A stretch of 62,601 nt of DNA from Pseudorhizobium pelagicum (GTDB lineage: Bacteria > Pseudomonadota > Alphaproteobacteria > Rhizobiales > Rhizobiaceae), in assembly GCA_000722615.1 (NCBI GenBank), contig JOKI01000026.1:1-62601 (forward strand), written 5' to 3'. Below the pieces are notes generated by a model. It did no database searches, was not told the origin of the DNA, and was given only the letters and a program-made list of their open reading frames with translations. Below, in pieces: positions 1-10,641 of this stretch (positions are counted from its first letter, which is position 1; each line of letters starts with the position of its first letter). The translations under genes were made by a program, and so were the position numbers.

Positions 1-47
1 TAGGAACCGTCCTGGCCCGTAATGCCGGTGATCAACGCAACTTTCAT
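1..47 (-). CDS. gmd: GDP-mannose 4,6-dehydratase, N-terminal start only (partial)
   Basis: Only the first 15 codons are present. They read MKVALITGITGQDGSY, which is the nucleotide-binding Rossmann start (GxTGQDGSY) characteristic of GDP-D-mannose 4,6-dehydratase. That cytoplasmic enzyme makes GDP-4-keto-6-deoxymannose for deoxysugars of surface polysaccharide. The start is the ATG whose complement lies at 45-47, preceded on the minus strand by AAAGG. The gene continues beyond the left edge. The start motif is distinctive for the family; the rest cannot be seen. Confidence 0.8.
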   Translation of the reverse strand, partial: MKVALITGITGQDGS

Positions 48-287
48 GTTTCCATCGCCTTTTCGGGGTCTATACTTGAGGCCGAAGTACTGCGTAGCAA
101 AAATGTTTTTGGTCCGGAAGTGCAATGCAGCAAAATAAGCGCCATCATACTCGCAAAGCCACGACCGGCGCCGCTTTGTAGCGGGCGCGCCCGTTTTTCG
201 AATTGGAGTCCGCTGTATATCGCCGAGCCGACGCCGAAAGATATCGTCGTGATACAGAACGATCCATAATCTTGATGAGGGTGGGGA

Positions 288-377
288 TGGCGGACAGAGA
301 GGGATTCGAACCCTCGATACGCTTTCACGTATACACGCGTTCCAGGCGTGCGCCTTCAACCACTCGGCCACCTGTCC
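288..377 (-). tRNA. tRNA-Ser (GGA)
   Basis: Read on the minus strand, the 5' end is GGACAGGTGGCCGAGTGG and the 3' end GTTCGAATCCCTC..TGTCC, a class II tRNA with a long variable arm. The anticodon loop reads CTGGAAC, giving anticodon GGA. The seven-base acceptor stem closes with one G.U pair. Discriminator G is at 291 and CCA is encoded at 290-288. The gene stands alone. Confidence 0.97.
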
Positions 378-582
378 TTGAAGAGGAAGGGCTGCCTGCA
401 CATTGGCAAAGCAGCGGTCGGGCGGGATATATACCGATGAATTCCTGCGGATCAACCGGAATTTACGGGAAAATGCATCGGTGTCCGATCAATCGCACGA
501 TTGCGCCTCTTAGGCGCCCGCGCTATCGCTGATCAAAGGGGTGCAGCGCACGCTATCCCTGAAGCGGAAGGAGGCAGAGGCC

Positions 583-903
583 TTGGTAAGGACCGTCTTT
601 CATTTTCTGAGCCTTGTCGCCTTGGTGGCTGCAATCATGGCAGGTACGCTGGACGCCATCGAGTCCGTGTCCTCGTCTGCCGTGGTCATGACTTCGCTCG
701 GAAACCACTGGCAGAACCTCGACGTCGTGAGCCTCACACTGGCAGAGGAGGCCTTCGCCTCCTATATCAGTGCCGATGCATGGCGTTGGGCCGTGGCGCC
801 GGTTCTGGCGCAGCCGGCCTTCGGCGTGTTCCTCGTGATTGCCCTGTTGTTCTGGATGATCGGTTACCGACGTCCACGATTCGCGGGTCGCTTCTCGGCC
901 TGA
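583..903 (+). CDS. Small two-helix membrane protein of unknown function
   Basis: A 106-residue protein with a hydrophobic stretch near residues 5-27 and a second near 80-98, and a polar middle of about 50 residues rich in Ser, Ala and Glu. I do not recognise a family. The topology suggests a two-span inner-membrane protein, or a signal anchor with a periplasmic loop. The TTG at 583 was chosen because GGAGG lies eight bases upstream; an in-frame GTG at 541 would add 14 residues but has poor ribosome-binding spacing. It lies between tRNA-Ser and msrA, 70 bases before msrA, so the two could share a transcript. Function unknown. Confidence 0.6.
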   Translation: MVRTVFHFLSLVALVAAIMAGTLDAIESVSSSAVVMTSLGNHWQNLDVVSLTLAEEAFASYISADAWRWAVAPVLAQPAFGVFLVIALLFWMIGYRRPRFAGRFSA

Positions 904-975
904 CGGCTCTTGAAGCAATTGTGACGGACCGTCATGCCGCCGGCAGGCAGTGCAAGTTCCGACCCCAAGGAGGCG

Positions 976-1629
976 ATGATGTTCGTGATCGACATGTTCA
1001 ACAAGAAGACGGCAATGCCGACGCCGGACAATGCGCTGCCGGGCCGCAGCGATCCGCTTCCGACGGCGCAGACGCATTTCGTCAACGGCCGACCGTTGAA
1101 GGGTCCCTATCCGGAAGGACTGGAAATCGCCTATCTCGGCATGGGCTGCTTCTGGGGCGCCGAACGCCTGTTCTGGACCATCCCGGGCGTCTACGTCACG
1201 GCTGTCGGCTATGCCGGCGGCATCACGCCCAATCCGACCTACAACGAAACCACCACGGGCCTGACCGGCCACGCGGAGATCGTCAAGGTCGTCTTCGATC
1301 CCTCGGTTGTCTCCTATCGCGATCTGCTGAAGGTGTTCTTCGAAGAGCACGATCCGACGCAGGGCATGCGCCAGGGCAACGACATCGGCACCACCTACCG
1401 ATCGGCCGTCTATACGACGACGGACGAGCAGGCTGTCGAGGCAGGGCAGGCGGCGGAAGCCTTTCAGGGTGCCCTGGACGCCGCCGGCAAGAAGGTCAGG
1501 ATCACCACCGAGTTCGCTCCTCTGGACGTCTTCTATTATGCTGAGGATTATCATCAGCAGTATCTGGCCAAGAACCCCGGCGGCTATTGCGGCCTGAAGG
1601 GCACCGGCGTGGCCTGCCCGGTCGGCTGA
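976..1629 (+). CDS. msrA: Peptide methionine-S-sulfoxide reductase MsrA
   Basis: Reduces the S epimer of methionine sulfoxide in proteins and free methionine in the cytoplasm, restoring oxidised proteins at the expense of thioredoxin. The 217-residue protein carries the GCFWG catalytic cysteine motif near residue 56, the conserved [13 protein letters not shown] block and the EEHDPTQG and GTTYRSA blocks. The C-terminal [14 protein letters not shown] segment supplies the usual resolving cysteines. The start is the first of two adjacent ATG codons behind AAGGAGG; an upstream ATG at 934 is in frame but lacks a good site. A strong intrinsic terminator follows. Confidence 0.95.
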   Translation: MMFVIDMFNKKTAMPTPDNALPGRSDPLPTAQTHFVNGRPLKGPYPEGLEIAYLGMGCFWGAERLFWTIPGVYVTAVGYAGGITPNPTYNETTTGLTGHAEIVKVVFDPSVVSYRDLLKVFFEEHDPTQGMRQGNDIGTTYRSAVYTTTDEQAVEAGQAAEAFQGALDAAGKKVRITTEFAPLDVFYYAEDYHQQYLAKNPGGYCGLKGTGVACPVG

Positions 1630-1651
1630 CAGACAACGGCAGCCAGTTGCT

Positions 1652-1687
1652 CATGCCGCGGATTTCATCGGTCCGCGGCATGTTTTT
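1652..1687 (+). terminator. Rho-independent terminator after msrA
   Basis: A perfect 11-bp stem (CATGCCGCGGA at 1652-1662 with TCCGCGGCATG at 1672-1682), a nine-base loop, then five T residues. It isolates msrA from the nucleoside operon downstream. Confidence 0.93.
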
Positions 1688-1775
1688 GTGCAGTTGCACC
1701 GCGTGCTCCGGATTTTTACCAGATGAAAAAAATCGGGTGAATTTTTCCATGGCCCATGCAAAAGTGCGGGCAGCC

Positions 1776-1836
1776 GGTCTCTCGTGGGGAGGACTGGTGG
1801 CCGCAGACGCGCCTGGTACCAGGGATGCGGGAGACC
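1776..1836 (+). promoter_or_regulatory. Structured leader ahead of the nucleoside importer
   Basis: The 180 bases before the binding-protein gene contain nested inverted repeats. GGTCTCTC at 1776-1783 pairs with GGGAGACC at 1829-1836 (one G.U). CTGGT at 1794-1798 can pair with ACCAG at 1818-1822. The latter sits inside the perfect 12-bp palindrome CCTGGTACCAGG at 1812-1823. This could be an RNA leader or a protein operator; it matches no riboswitch class I know. The structure is visible, the role inferred. Confidence 0.4.
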
Positions 1837-1870
1837 CAGCTATCAACTTACAAAAAAACAGGGCTGAACG

Positions 1871-2863
1871 ATGAAAAGAACCCTTCTGACTCTCATGGCG
1901 ATGGCCGCAATGTCGGCGACTGCGCTGGCAGCCGAGATCAAGCCCGCATTGGTCTACGGAACGGGCGGCAAGTTCGACAAATCCTTCAACGAGGCTGCCC
2001 ATGCCGGCGCCGAACAGTTCAAGGCAGAGGCGGGGGTCGAATACCGGGATTTCGAGCCGACCAGCGACACGCAGGGCGAGCAGGCGATCCGCAATTTCGC
2101 CAGCCGCGGATATAACCCCGTGGTCGCCGTCTCCTTCGCCTGGACATCGGCGATGGAAAAGGTCGCAGCCGAGTTCCCCGACACCAAGTTCGTGATCGTC
2201 GACGCCGTCGTCGACCTGCCGAACGTGCGCTCCGTCGTCTACAACGAAGAACAGGGCTCCTACCTCGTCGGCCTTCTCGCAGGCATGGCGTCCGAGACCG
2301 GCAAGGTCGGTTTCGTCGGCGGCATGGATATTCCGCTGATCCGCAAGTTTGGCTGCGGCTATGTCCAGGGCGTCAAGGCGGCCAATCCGGATGCGCAGGT
2401 CTTCCAGAACATGGTCGGCACCACGGGTGCGGCCTGGAACGACCCGGTGCGTGCCGGTGAGCTCACCAAGAACCAGATCGACCAGGGCGCGGATGTAGTT
2501 TACGCGGCAGCCGGCGCCAGCGGCCTCGGTGTCCTGCAGACGGCAGCCGACAACGGCAAGCTCGGCATCGGCGTCGATTCCAACCAGAACCACCTGCATC
2601 CAGGCAAGGTGCTGACCTCGATGGTCAAGCGCGTCGACCTCGCGGTCTACAACGCCTTCAAGGATACCCAGGGCGATGCCTTCACGGCCGGCGTTCAGGC
2701 TCTTGGCGTCGAACAGGATGGCGTCACCTATGCGGTCGACGACAACAACAAGGACCTGATCACGCCGGAAATGACGGCTGCCGTCGAAAAGGCGAAGGCC
2801 GACATCGTTGCCGGAACCGTCAAGGTCCACGACTACATGTCGGACAATTCCTGCCCGAACTAA
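1871..2863 (+). CDS. BMP-family nucleoside-binding periplasmic protein
   Basis: Substrate-binding subunit of an ABC importer of the basic-membrane-protein (PnrA/Med-like) family, whose members bind purine or other nucleosides. The 330-residue protein has a clear signal peptide (about residues 1-20, cut at ALA-AEI). Family blocks follow: VYGTGGKFDKSFNEAA near the mature N terminus, VYNEEQGSYLVGLLAGMAS in the middle, and GIGVDSNQN and SMVKRVDLAVY later. It is the first gene of a run that continues through ATPase, two permeases and four catabolic enzymes, so nucleosides are the likely cargo. A terminator-like hairpin directly behind it would keep the binding protein in excess over the membrane parts. 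Confidence 0.9.
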   Translation: MKRTLLTLMAMAAMSATALAAEIKPALVYGTGGKFDKSFNEAAHAGAEQFKAEAGVEYRDFEPTSDTQGEQAIRNFASRGYNPVVAVSFAWTSAMEKVAAEFPDTKFVIVDAVVDLPNVRSVVYNEEQGSYLVGLLAGMASETGKVGFVGGMDIPLIRKFGCGYVQGVKAANPDAQVFQNMVGTTGAAWNDPVRAGELTKNQIDQGADVVYAAAGASGLGVLQTAADNGKLGIGVDSNQNHLHPGKVLTSMVKRVDLAVYNAFKDTQGDAFTAGVQALGVEQDGVTYAVDDNNKDLITPEMTAAVEKAKADIVAGTVKVHDYMSDNSCPN

Positions 2864-2870
2864 GACCTGC

Positions 2871-2902
2871 GGGCGCATGTGACACATCACATGCGCCCTT
2901 TT
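2871..2902 (+). terminator. Attenuating hairpin between binding protein and ATPase genes
   Basis: A perfect 12-bp stem (GGGCGCATGTGA at 2871-2882 with TCACATGCGCCC at 2887-2898), loop CACA, then TTTT. The ATPase gene starts 27 bases later with no obvious promoter of its own, so this probably acts as a leaky terminator or 3' mRNA stabiliser that raises binding-protein output. Confidence 0.85.
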
Positions 2903-2928
2903 CATGCCCGGATGCGAAAGGCGGACGC

Positions 2929-4452
<1,524 letters not shown>

Positions 4453-4459
4453 GGCGCTT

Positions 4460-5563
4460 ATGACAACTGCATCCGTGCCTCTTCCCAACTGGATCACCTA
4501 TGGCCTGATCCCGCTGATGAACCTCATGCTGGCCTTCTTCCTGTCAGGCCTCGTGGTCTGGTCGATCGGGGAAAGCCCCTGGGAGGCCTTGAAGTTCCTG
4601 ATCCAGGGCTCGCTTGGACGCGGAGACGCGATCGGCTTCACGCTGTTCTACACGACGAGCTTCATCTTCACCGGCCTGTCGGTCGCCGTCGCCTTCCATG
4701 CCGGGCTCTTCAACATCGGCTCGGAAGGCCAGGCCTATGTCGGGGGACTGGGTGCTGCACTGGCGGCACTCGCGCTCGACCGCTATGTCCCCTGGTACGT
4801 GACGATGCCCTTCGCGATTGCCGGCGCGGCCATCTTCGGCGCCGCCTGGGCCCTGATTCCCGCCTGGCTGCAGGCCAAGCGGGGCAGCCATATCGTCATC
4901 ACGACGATCATGTTCAACTTCATCGCCGCAGCGCTGATGGTCTACCTGCTGGTCAATGTCCTGATCGTACCGGGGAAAATGGCGCCGGAGACACGCACGT
5001 TTCTGGAGGGCGGGCAGCTGCCGAAGCTCGACTGGTTGATGGCGCTGTTCGGCCTGGATCTTGGCCCCGCGCCATTCAACGTCTCTTTCCTGATCGCGCT
5101 GGTGATGTGCTACCTCGTCTGGCTGCTGATCTGGCGCACGAAGTTCGGCTATGAGATGCGAACCCTCGGCATCAGCCCCTCGGCCGCCATCTATGCCGGC
5201 GTGCCCTATGTTCGCACCGTGATCATCGCCATGCTGATCTCCGGCGGTCTCGCGGGCATGATGGCACTGAACGCCGTCAATGGCGCGGCGGCAAGGCTGC
5301 AGGTGGAATTCGTCGCCGGCGCCGGTTTCGTCGGCATCGCCGTCTCGCTGATGGGGCGAAGCCACCCGGTGGGCATCATCCTTGCCGCACTGCTGTTCGG
5401 CATCCTCTATCAGGGAGGGGCCGACCTCTCCTTCGAGATGCCGACCATCACCCGCGACATGATCGTCGTGATCCAGGGTCTGGTGATCCTCTTTGCGGGC
5501 GCCCTGGAACACATGCTGCGGCCGGCCGTCGTGCGCATCTACCAGCAATTCGCCAAGGCTTGA
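4460..5563 (+). CDS. Nucleoside ABC transporter permease 1
   Basis: A 367-residue integral membrane protein with eight to ten hydrophobic segments, of the branched-chain amino acid/BMP permease family (BPD_transp_2). The block HAGLFNIGSEGQAYVGGLGA and the C-terminal AGAGFVGIAVSLMGR segment are typical. It forms the channel heterodimer with the next gene product. A GAGGCGCTT site precedes its ATG at 4460. Confidence 0.92.
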   Translation: MTTASVPLPNWITYGLIPLMNLMLAFFLSGLVVWSIGESPWEALKFLIQGSLGRGDAIGFTLFYTTSFIFTGLSVAVAFHAGLFNIGSEGQAYVGGLGAALAALALDRYVPWYVTMPFAIAGAAIFGAAWALIPAWLQAKRGSHIVITTIMFNFIAAALMVYLLVNVLIVPGKMAPETRTFLEGGQLPKLDWLMALFGLDLGPAPFNVSFLIALVMCYLVWLLIWRTKFGYEMRTLGISPSAAIYAGVPYVRTVIIAMLISGGLAGMMALNAVNGAAARLQVEFVAGAGFVGIAVSLMGRSHPVGIILAALLFGILYQGGADLSFEMPTITRDMIVVIQGLVILFAGALEHMLRPAVVRIYQQFAKA

Positions 5564-5573
5564 GGAGAGACGG

Positions 5574-6545
5574 ATGGAGTTCTTCGATATCGTCGTCAGC
5601 ATCCTCGGATCGACCGTCCGACTGTCGATCCCCCTGCTGTTCACGGCGCTCGCCGGCCTGTTCTCCGAGCGCGCCGGGATCTTCGACATCGGGCTCGAGG
5701 GCAAGATGCTGGCCGCGGCCTTCGCCTCTGCCGTCGCGGCCTATCTGACCGGATCGCCGTGGCTTGGCCTGCTGGCCGGCATCGGTGTCTCCATCATGTT
5801 CTCGCTGGTGCATGGCTTTGCCTCCATCACCAACCGCGGCAACCAGATCGTCTCCGGCGTTGCGCTCAACTTCGTTGCGATCGGCCTGACGGTCGTCCTC
5901 GGCCAGGCGTGGTTTGGCCAGGGCGGGCGCACGCCGCAATTGCCGGGCGATGCCCGTTTTTCGCCGATCATCCTGCCGGGCGCCGATGCCGTGCGCGAGG
6001 TGCCGATCCTGGGGCCGCTCTACGCCAACGTCATTTCCGGCAACAACATCCTCACCTACATGGCCTTCGTGGCGGTGCCGATCGCCTGGTGGGTGCTGTT
6101 TCGCACCCGTTTCGGACTGAGGCTGCGGGCTGTGGGCGAAAACCCGGGTGCCGTCGATACCGCCGGCATTTCTGTCTCCTGGATGCGATACCGGGCCGTC
6201 ATCGTCGCAGGGTTTCTCTGCGGGTTTTCCGGCACCTATCTGGCGATCGCGCAGTCGGCCGCCTTCATCAACAACATGTCGGCCGGCAAGGGTTATATCG
6301 CGCTGGCGGCGCTGATCTTCGCCAAGTGGAAGCCCGTTCCTGTCATGTTCGCCTGCCTGCTGTTCGGCTTCCTCGATGCGGTTGCCAATTTCATGCAGGG
6401 CAAGTCGGTGCCGCTGATCGGCGAAGTGCCGGTCCAGATCTTCCAGGCGCTGCCCTATATCCTGACCTGCATCCTGCTGGCCGGCTTCATCGGCGTCGCC
6501 CGCGCGCCCAAGGCCGGCGGTGCCCCCTATGTAAAGGAGCGATAA
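5574..6545 (+). CDS. Nucleoside ABC transporter permease 2
   Basis: A 323-residue polytopic membrane protein of the same permease family, with the ERAGIFDIGLEGKML motif near the N terminus and GKGYIALAALIFAKWKP towards the end. It partners permease 1. The start is the ATG at 5574 behind TGAGGAGAGACGG, ten bases after the previous stop; an in-frame ATG 81 bases upstream lies inside the upstream gene and lacks a site. The stop is followed three bases later by cdd, so transport and catabolism are one transcription unit. Confidence 0.92.
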   Translation: MEFFDIVVSILGSTVRLSIPLLFTALAGLFSERAGIFDIGLEGKMLAAAFASAVAAYLTGSPWLGLLAGIGVSIMFSLVHGFASITNRGNQIVSGVALNFVAIGLTVVLGQAWFGQGGRTPQLPGDARFSPIILPGADAVREVPILGPLYANVISGNNILTYMAFVAVPIAWWVLFRTRFGLRLRAVGENPGAVDTAGISVSWMRYRAVIVAGFLCGFSGTYLAIAQSAAFINNMSAGKGYIALAALIFAKWKPVPVMFACLLFGFLDAVANFMQGKSVPLIGEVPVQIFQALPYILTCILLAGFIGVARAPKAGGAPYVKER

Positions 6546-6548
6546 TCC

Positions 6549-6941
6549 ATGTCGCACGACCTCTTCGAAGCGGCCCGCGCCGCCATGGCGAAATCCTACG
6601 CTCCTTACTCCAAGTTTCCGGTAGGAGCCGCCATCCGCGCCGATGACGGCAAGATCCACGTCGGGGCCAATATCGAGAACATCTCCTTTCCCCAGGGCTG
6701 GTGTGCGGAGCCGAGCGCCATCAGCGCGATGATCATGGCCGGCGGGCGGCGCATCGAGGAGATCGCGGTGATCGCCGAGAAGCTGCCGCTCTGCACGCCC
6801 TGCGGCGGCTGTCGTCAGAAGATCGCCGAGTTCGCCTCGGCCGAGACCCGGATCTACCTTTGCGACGACCTGGGCGTCCAGAAGACGGTCACCATGGGCG
6901 AGCTTCTGCCCTATGCGTTCGAGACGGATCTGCTGCGATGA
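6549..6941 (+). CDS. cdd: Cytidine deaminase
   Basis: Hydrolytically deaminates cytidine and deoxycytidine to uridine and deoxyuridine in the cytoplasm. The 130-residue size fits the small homotetrameric class. Visible active-site features are C52-A-E54 (zinc ligand and proton-shuttling glutamate) and PC85GGC88 (two zinc cysteines). The conserved SKFPVGAA and NIEN segments bind substrate. The stop overlaps the start of punA (ATGA), so the two are translationally coupled. Confidence 0.95.
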   Translation: MSHDLFEAARAAMAKSYAPYSKFPVGAAIRADDGKIHVGANIENISFPQGWCAEPSAISAMIMAGGRRIEEIAVIAEKLPLCTPCGGCRQKIAEFASAETRIYLCDDLGVQKTVTMGELLPYAFETDLLR

Positions 6942-7759
6942 GGGATGTCGCGGACCTGCTCATCGATCGGCTGCATGGGATGATGCCGCGATCTGCCGTC
7001 GTCCTCGGCTCGGGGCTTGGCTCTCTGGTGGAGGAAATCGCGGATCCGATCCGCATCCCCTACAGCGAACTGCCGGGTTTTCCCGTCAGCGGCGTGACCG
7101 GCCATGCGGGCGAACTGGTCGCCGGCCATCTCGGCCGCGAACCGGTGATCATGCTCTCCGGCCGCGCCCACTACTACGAGAAGGGCGATGCCCGGGCGAT
7201 GCGCTTCCCGATCGAGGTGCTGAAGGGCCTGGGCGTCCAGTCGCTGATCCTGACCAATGCCGCCGGTTCGCTGCGCCAGGACATGCCGCCCGGTTCGGTG
7301 ATGCAGATCACCGATCACATCAACTATTCCGGCATGAACCCGCTGATCGGCGAAGAAGGCGACGGACGCTTCGTCGGCATGACCGCTGCCTATGATGCCG
7401 ATCTGGCCGTGGGCATGCGCAACGCCGCGATCCGCTGCGGCATTCCGCTTTTTTCCGGCGTCTACATGTGGTTTTCCGGTCCGAGCTTCGAAACGCCAGC
7501 GGAAATCCGCATGGCGCGGACCTTGGGCGCCGATGCCGTCGGCATGTCGACCGTTCCGGAAGTTATCCTCGCCCGCTATTACGGTTTGCGTGTCGCTGCG
7601 GCCTCCGTCATTACCAATTACGGGGCGGGAATGACCGGCAGCGAGCTGAGTCACGAGGAAACCAAGGACATGGCACCGGTGGGCGGCAAGCGGCTGGCAG
7701 CCATTCTTCGGGACATGCTGTCGGAGCACTCCCCGGCAAGCGGGGACGCCCGGTCTTGA
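6938..7759 (+). CDS. punA: Purine-nucleoside phosphorylase (trimeric type)
   Basis: Splits purine nucleosides with phosphate to free base and (deoxy)ribose-1-phosphate. The 273-residue protein has the phosphate loop VVLGSGLGSL near residue 20, GFPVSGVTGHAG and SGRAHYYEKGDA. TNAAGSL, GVYMWFSGPSFETPAE and the VITNYGAG end block follow, which identify the low-molecular-mass trimeric class. The start ATG at 6938 overlaps the cdd stop by four bases. Confidence 0.94.
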   Translation: MRDVADLLIDRLHGMMPRSAVVLGSGLGSLVEEIADPIRIPYSELPGFPVSGVTGHAGELVAGHLGREPVIMLSGRAHYYEKGDARAMRFPIEVLKGLGVQSLILTNAAGSLRQDMPPGSVMQITDHINYSGMNPLIGEEGDGRFVGMTAAYDADLAVGMRNAAIRCGIPLFSGVYMWFSGPSFETPAEIRMARTLGADAVGMSTVPEVILARYYGLRVAAASVITNYGAGMTGSELSHEETKDMAPVGGKRLAAILRDMLSEHSPASGDARS

Positions 7760-7825
7760 TTTGCGCCTTGCGTCGGCTCATTTGAAGACCGACTATAAGG
7801 TCATCCAACGAGGAGGTACCAGGCC

Positions 7826-8596
7826 ATGGAGATCAACACTCCGCGGGAGGCGGCAAGCCTCGCGCTTTCCCTGCTCGACCTCACCAACCTGCGCGACGAC
7901 TGCGACGCAGCCGCAATCGAGGTCCTTTGCCGCAGAGCCCGCACGCCGCATGGATCCGTAGCCGCCATCTGCATCTGGCCGCGCTTCGTCGCCCAGGCCC
8001 GCAGCATCCTCGGCGCGGGCAGCACTGTGCGCATCGCGACCGTCGTCAATTTCCCGTCTGGCGACCTGCCGGTCCCGACCGTGGTCGAGGAGACTCGGCG
8101 CGCTGTCGCGGACGGTGCGGACGAGATCGATGTGGTGATCCCCTACAAGGCATTGCTGGATGGCGACGAATCAGCGGTGACGGACATGGTCGCGGCCGTG
8201 CGTGAAGCCTGCCCGCAGTCCTGTCTGAAGGTCATCATCGAGGCCGGCGAACTCAAGGACAGCAACCTCATCCGCCGCGCTTCGGAACTGGCGATCGATG
8301 CGGGTGCCGATTTCATCAAGACTTCGACAGGCAAGGTCGCCGTCAACGCCACGCTGGAGGCCGCCGACATCATGCTGCGGACCATCCGCGATTCGAAAAA
8401 GCGGATCGGCTTCAAGCCCGCCGGCGGCATCGGCACGGTTGCCGACGCCGATCTCTACCTGCGGCTCGCGGAAACCATCATGGGTCCGAACTGGGTCATG
8501 CCGTCAACCTTCCGCTTCGGCGCGTCGAGCCTGCTCGACGACATCACGGCGGTCCTGAGTGGCCAGCCGTCGTCGCTGGCCGCCTCTGGCTATTGA
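7826..8596 (+). CDS. deoC: Deoxyribose-phosphate aldolase
   Basis: Cleaves 2-deoxyribose-5-phosphate to acetaldehyde and glyceraldehyde-3-phosphate, the last step of deoxynucleoside catabolism. The 256-residue class I aldolase shows the Schiff-base lysine in FIKTSTGK (K165), the catalytic aspartate in DEIDVV and the second lysine in GFKPAGG. The start at 7826 has GAGGAGG ten to fifteen bases upstream. It lies 66 bases after punA and eight bases before deoA. Confidence 0.95.
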   Translation: MEINTPREAASLALSLLDLTNLRDDCDAAAIEVLCRRARTPHGSVAAICIWPRFVAQARSILGAGSTVRIATVVNFPSGDLPVPTVVEETRRAVADGADEIDVVIPYKALLDGDESAVTDMVAAVREACPQSCLKVIIEAGELKDSNLIRRASELAIDAGADFIKTSTGKVAVNATLEAADIMLRTIRDSKKRIGFKPAGGIGTVADADLYLRLAETIMGPNWVMPSTFRFGASSLLDDITAVLSGQPSSLAASGY

Positions 8597-8603
8597 GCCG
8601 GTC

Positions 8604-9914
8604 ATGATCCCGCAGGAGATCATCAGACGCAAACGCGATGGCCAGACCCTTTCCGGTGAGGAGATCGCCGCCTTCATCGATGGTTTGACCCGGGAGGACG
8701 TCACCGAAGGTCAGGCTGCGGCCTTCGCCATGGCCGTCTTCTTCCGCGGCATGTCGCGCGATGAAACCGTCGCCCTGACACTTGCGATGCGCGACAGCGG
8801 CGACGTCATGACATGGGCGGATATCGGTCGCCCGGTCGCCGACAAGCATTCCACCGGCGGCGTTGGCGACAATGTTTCTCTGGTGCTCGCGCCGCTCGCC
8901 GCCGCTTGCGGGTTGGCGGTGCCGATGATCTCCGGACGAGGCCTCGGCCATACCGGCGGCACGCTCGACAAGCTGCAATCCATTCCCGGCTACAACGTTG
9001 CTCCGGACCTCGCCCTGTTGCAGCGGGTGGTGTCGGAGGCGGGCTGCGCCATCGTCGGCCAGACTGGCGATCTGGCGCCGGCGGACCGGCGGCTCTATGC
9101 CATCCGGGACGTGACGGCCACCGTCGAATCCGTACCGTTGATCACGGCCTCGATCCTGTCGAAGAAGCTTGCCGCGGGTCTGGAGACGCTGGTCCTCGAC
9201 GTCAAGGTCGGCAATGGCGCCTTCATGGAAAGCCTGGAGGAAGCGGAGGCTCTGGCCCGCTCCCTTGTCGAGGTGGCGAATGGGGCAGGTACCCGCACCA
9301 CCGCATTGCTGACCGACATGAACCAGCCGCTGGCGGATGCGGCCGGCAATGCGCTGGAGGTTCGCCATGCCATCGACCTTCTCTCGGGCCGCAAGAACGG
9401 CACCCGCGCCCATGAGCTGGTGCTTGCGCTTGCTGCGGAAATGCTGGTGCAGGCCGGAGTTGCCACGACCATCGCGGAGGCGCGGCAGCAGGCGGAACGG
9501 GCGCTTGAAGGCGGCGAGGCGCTCGGTGTCTTCGCCCGTATGGTCCATCTGCTCGGCGGCCCTGCGGATCTCGTGGAACGGCCGGACCACTATCTTTCGG
9601 GAGCAGCGGCGGTCGTTCCTGTTGTGGCGCAGGAGGGCGGCTGGCTGTCGGCTTGCGCGACCCGCGACCTCGGCCTGGCCGTGATCGAACTCGGCGGCGG
9701 GCGCAAGCGGCCGCAGGACGACATCGATCACGCGGTCGGCGTGGCCGACATCCTGCCGCTCGGCAGCCAAGTGTCCCGGGGCGATCCCATTGCCTTCGTG
9801 CATGCGGCAGACCGAGCCGAGGGCGAGCGGATGGCCGAGGCCGTTCGACGTTGCTTTGCAATGTCCGAGGAAGCCCCCGCGGTGACACCGGTCGTCATCG
9901 AGCGGATCACCTGA
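8604..9914 (+). CDS. deoA: Thymidine phosphorylase
   Basis: Converts thymidine and deoxyuridine plus phosphate to the base and 2-deoxyribose-1-phosphate. The 436-residue protein has the pyrimidine-phosphorylase motif KHSTGGVGDNVS at about residue 81. ISGRGLGHTGGTLDKL follows, then the LDVKVGNGAFM segment of the alpha/beta domain. The start ATG at 8604 is eight bases after the deoC stop. It closes the plus-strand operon and converges with upp, 28 bases away. Confidence 0.95.
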   Translation: MIPQEIIRRKRDGQTLSGEEIAAFIDGLTREDVTEGQAAAFAMAVFFRGMSRDETVALTLAMRDSGDVMTWADIGRPVADKHSTGGVGDNVSLVLAPLAAACGLAVPMISGRGLGHTGGTLDKLQSIPGYNVAPDLALLQRVVSEAGCAIVGQTGDLAPADRRLYAIRDVTATVESVPLITASILSKKLAAGLETLVLDVKVGNGAFMESLEEAEALARSLVEVANGAGTRTTALLTDMNQPLADAAGNALEVRHAIDLLSGRKNGTRAHELVLALAAEMLVQAGVATTIAEARQQAERALEGGEALGVFARMVHLLGGPADLVERPDHYLSGAAAVVPVVAQEGGWLSACATRDLGLAVIELGGGRKRPQDDIDHAVGVADILPLGSQVSRGDPIAFVHAADRAEGERMAEAVRRCFAMSEEAPAVTPVVIERIT

Positions 9915-9942
9915 TCACGGCGTCAACATGCGGTGAGGCGAC

Positions 9943-10572
9943 CTACTTGGTGCCGTACATGCGGTCGCCGGCATCACCGAGGCCGGGCATGATATAGCCC
10001 TTCTCGTTGAGATGGCTGTCGATCGAGGCGGTGAAGATCGGCACGTCCGGATGCGCCTTGCGGAACTTCTCGATGCCCTCAGGGGCTGCCAGAAGGCACA
10101 GGAAGCGGAGATTGTAGGCGCCGCGCTCCTTGAGCTTGTCGATGGCGGCAATCGAGGAATTGCCGGTCGCCAGCATCGGGTCGACGACGATGATCAGGCG
10201 GGCGGCAATGTCTTCGGGCGCCTTGAAGTAATATTCGACCGGCTGCAACGTCTCGTGGTCGCGGTAGACGCCGATATGCGAGACGCGGGCCGAGGGCACG
10301 AGCTCCAGCATGCCTTCGAGCAGCCCGTTCCCGGCGCGAAGGATGGAGGCGAAGACCAGCTTCTTGCCTTCCAGCACTGGCGATTCCATCTGCTGCATCG
10401 GCGTTTCGATGGTTTCCATCGTCATCTCGAGATCGCGGGTGACCTCGTAGCAGAGCAGGGTGGAAATCTCCCGCAGCAGGCGCCGGAAGCCCGCCGTCGA
10501 TGTTTCCTTCTTGCGCATGATCGTCAGCTTGTGCTGCACCAGCGGATGATTGATGACCGTTACGCCGTCCAT
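9943..10572 (-). CDS. upp: Uracil phosphoribosyltransferase
   Basis: Joins uracil and PRPP to UMP, salvaging the base released by DeoA. The 209-residue protein has the PRPP loop [12 protein letters not shown] at about residues 130-140, the RAGNGL segment and the C-terminal [10 protein letters not shown]. The start [10 protein letters not shown] was chosen because GGAAGGCAGG lies just upstream; an in-frame ATG 45 bases earlier would add a Lys/Arg/Thr-rich tail. It is the last gene of the deoB-add-upp group, 69 bases after add. Confidence 0.95.
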   Translation of the reverse strand: MDGVTVINHPLVQHKLTIMRKKETSTAGFRRLLREISTLLCYEVTRDLEMTMETIETPMQQMESPVLEGKKLVFASILRAGNGLLEGMLELVPSARVSHIGVYRDHETLQPVEYYFKAPEDIAARLIIVVDPMLATGNSSIAAIDKLKERGAYNLRFLCLLAAPEGIEKFRKAHPDVPIFTASIDSHLNEKGYIMPGLGDAGDRMYGTK

Positions 10573-10641
10573 CGGAAACCTGCCTTCCCCAGTTCGTTCA
10601 TTTGTTCTCTTCTTCATTGAATAGCGACAAACCGCAAGCCC

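Noticed and set aside
288..377. tRNA-Ser and tRNA-Leu as integration sites of mobile elements
   Set aside because: No integrase, no second copy of the tRNA 3' ends and no change in gene character beside either tRNA.
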